DNA of 64,000 nucleotides from Allosalinactinospora lopnorensis (GTDB lineage: Bacteria; Actinomycetota; Actinomycetes; Streptosporangiales; Streptosporangiaceae): positions 50,946 through 114,945 of the forward strand of contig NZ_LAJC01000007.1 in assembly GCF_000981225.1 (NCBI RefSeq). The letters run 5' to 3'. The position numbers and the translations under genes are program-made. Each line of letters starts with the position of its first letter. The stretch's first letter is position 1. Positions 63,333 through 64,000 of this stretch are shown one piece after another. Under the pieces are notes generated by a model. The model was not told where the DNA came from. It saw only the letters and a program-made list of their open reading frames with translations, and did not search any database.

Positions 63333-63866
63333 GTGGCCGAGGTGCGCACCGCCCACACCGCTGACCTGGATGCCGGCACTCTCAACGCGGCGCGGGTCCT
63401 TCTCGGCGGCGCTTTCGCCGGAGAGTTCACCGACCACGACTGGGAGCACTGCCTGGGCGGGGTGCACGCCCTGGTGTGGGAAGGGGCCGAGCTGGTCGGG
63501 CACGGCTCGGTGGTCCAACGGCGGCTGCTGCATCAGGGGCGGGCGCTGCGCGCCGGCTACGTGGAGGGTGTGGGAGTGCGCGCGGACCGGCGCCGGCGCG
63601 GGTACGGCTCGGCCGTGCTGGGCGAGCTGGAGAGGGTGGTGCGCGGCGCCTACGACCTGGGCGCGCTGAGCAGCACCGAGGAGGCCACCGCCTTCTACGC
63701 GGCGCGCGGGTGGGCGCTGTGGCGGGGACCGTCATCGGCGCTGACTCCGGCCGGCGTCACCCGCACCGAGGACGACGACGGCGGCATCTACGTCCTTCCG
63801 GTGTCGCTCCCGCTGGAGCCGTCCGACGAGCTCACCTGCGACTGGCGCGACGGCGACCTCTGGTAG
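63333..63866 (+). CDS. Aminoglycoside 2'-N-acetyltransferase-like GNAT enzyme
   Basis: A 177-residue GNAT protein closely following the AAC(2')-I family over its full length: FTDHDWEHCLGGVHALVWEG, VVQRRLLHQGRALRAGYVEG, the acetyl-CoA loop VRADRRRRGYGSAV, and GPSSALTPAGVTRT ending LTCDWRDGDLW. These are chromosomal enzymes known in mycobacteria and Providencia that acetylate aminoglycosides at the 2' amine. Whether this one acts on drugs or on a cellular amine is unknown. It starts at GTG after AAGGAGG. Confidence 0.87.
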   Translation: MAEVRTAHTADLDAGTLNAARVLLGGAFAGEFTDHDWEHCLGGVHALVWEGAELVGHGSVVQRRLLHQGRALRAGYVEGVGVRADRRRRGYGSAVLGELERVVRGAYDLGALSSTEEATAFYAARGWALWRGPSSALTPAGVTRTEDDDGGIYVLPVSLPLEPSDELTCDWRDGDLW

Positions 63867-63913
63867 GCGGCCGGGACCGGACACGGCGGAAGGCCCCGGC
63901 CGCGTACCCGGCC

Positions 63914-63942
63914 GTGCTCCCCGCGCATGCGGGGATGGTCCC
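63914..63942. repeat. Single type I-E CRISPR-like repeat
   Basis: A 29-base unit beginning GTGCTCCCCGCGC and ending GGGGATGGTCCC, with the inner CCCCGC/GCGGGG dyad, which is the form of actinobacterial type I-E repeats. No second copy is found at the 61-base spacing on either side within the window, so this is a solitary unit here. Confidence 0.5.
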
Positions 63943-64000
63943 CGCCCCGGTGCTCTCATACCGGGTTACGCGCAGGACATCTGGAGAGGCGCTTAGAGCT

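Noticed and set aside
63943..64000. Further CRISPR repeat units
   Set aside because: The position 61 bases after the first repeat starts GGACATCT, not GTGCTCCCC; no array can be claimed within the window.

Overview
This window is a GC-rich actinobacterial chromosome segment next to the replication origin. The gene order (dnaA/rpmH/rnpA/yidD/yidC/jag/rsmG/parA/parB, then trxA/trxB/anti-sigma/sigM/murJ/pcnA), the GTG starts and the XRE-DUF5753/DUF397 pairs suggest an order such as Streptosporangiales, perhaps a Nocardiopsaceae member. The genus is inference only.

Layout. 0-1.2 kb: 5' end of dnaA (minus strand) and a spacer rich in DnaA boxes. 1.2-6.7 kb: rpmH, rnpA, yidD, yidC, jag, rsmG, parA, parB with four perfect parS sites, two of them inside parA. 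7-18 kb, minus strand: thioredoxin/thioredoxin reductase, anti-sigma/SigM, a stand-alone pseudokinase, two tandem MurJ flippases and a DUF6049 protein. 18.5-32.3 kb: pcnA, MFS transporter, inositol-phosphate synthase, PadR regulator, class A PBP, GT87-type membrane protein, rpsF-ssb-rpsR-rplI, a Tat-exported amidase and a MATE transporter. 32.3-36.5 kb: a second DnaA-box cluster and dnaB carrying two inteins, one with class 3 hallmarks. 36.6-41.5 kb: small genes, upp, two TadA-associated paralogues, tadA and tRNA-Ser(CGA).

41.5-54.8 kb is the most interesting part. Just past tRNA-Ser lies what looks like the tail of a tyrosine integrase. After a spacer comes a RiPP cluster of the plantazolicin type (linear azol(in)e-containing peptides). 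A 45-residue precursor at 49740-49877 has a leader ending like that of plantazolicin, but its core, RCSSSSTCTCCCTG, has twelve consecutive Cys/Ser/Thr residues and no hydrophobic break. Around it are a YcaO cyclodehydratase, its ThiF/ocin-like partner, a SagB-type dehydrogenase, a CPBP (CAAX-like) protease, an NmrA-like protein, a PznL-like methyltransferase, an ABC-2 exporter, a two-component system, a second methyltransferase, an atypical response regulator and a small membrane protein. Together they would make, trim, N-methylate, export and regulate a new polyazole peptide.

54.9-64 kb holds accessory genes: a proline-rich membrane protein, a STAND NTPase with a DUF6879 neighbour, small hypotheticals, an interrupted XRE-DUF5753 gene with DUF397, a substrate-binding lipoprotein, an AAC(2')-I-like acetyltransferase and a single CRISPR-like repeat at the right edge.

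Caution: at least eight genes, several of them normally essential (rsmG, pcnA, upp, dnaB), are broken by what looks like loss of one base, mostly in short G/C runs. Sequencing or assembly error is more likely than real mutation, and they are annotated here as single frameshifted genes.
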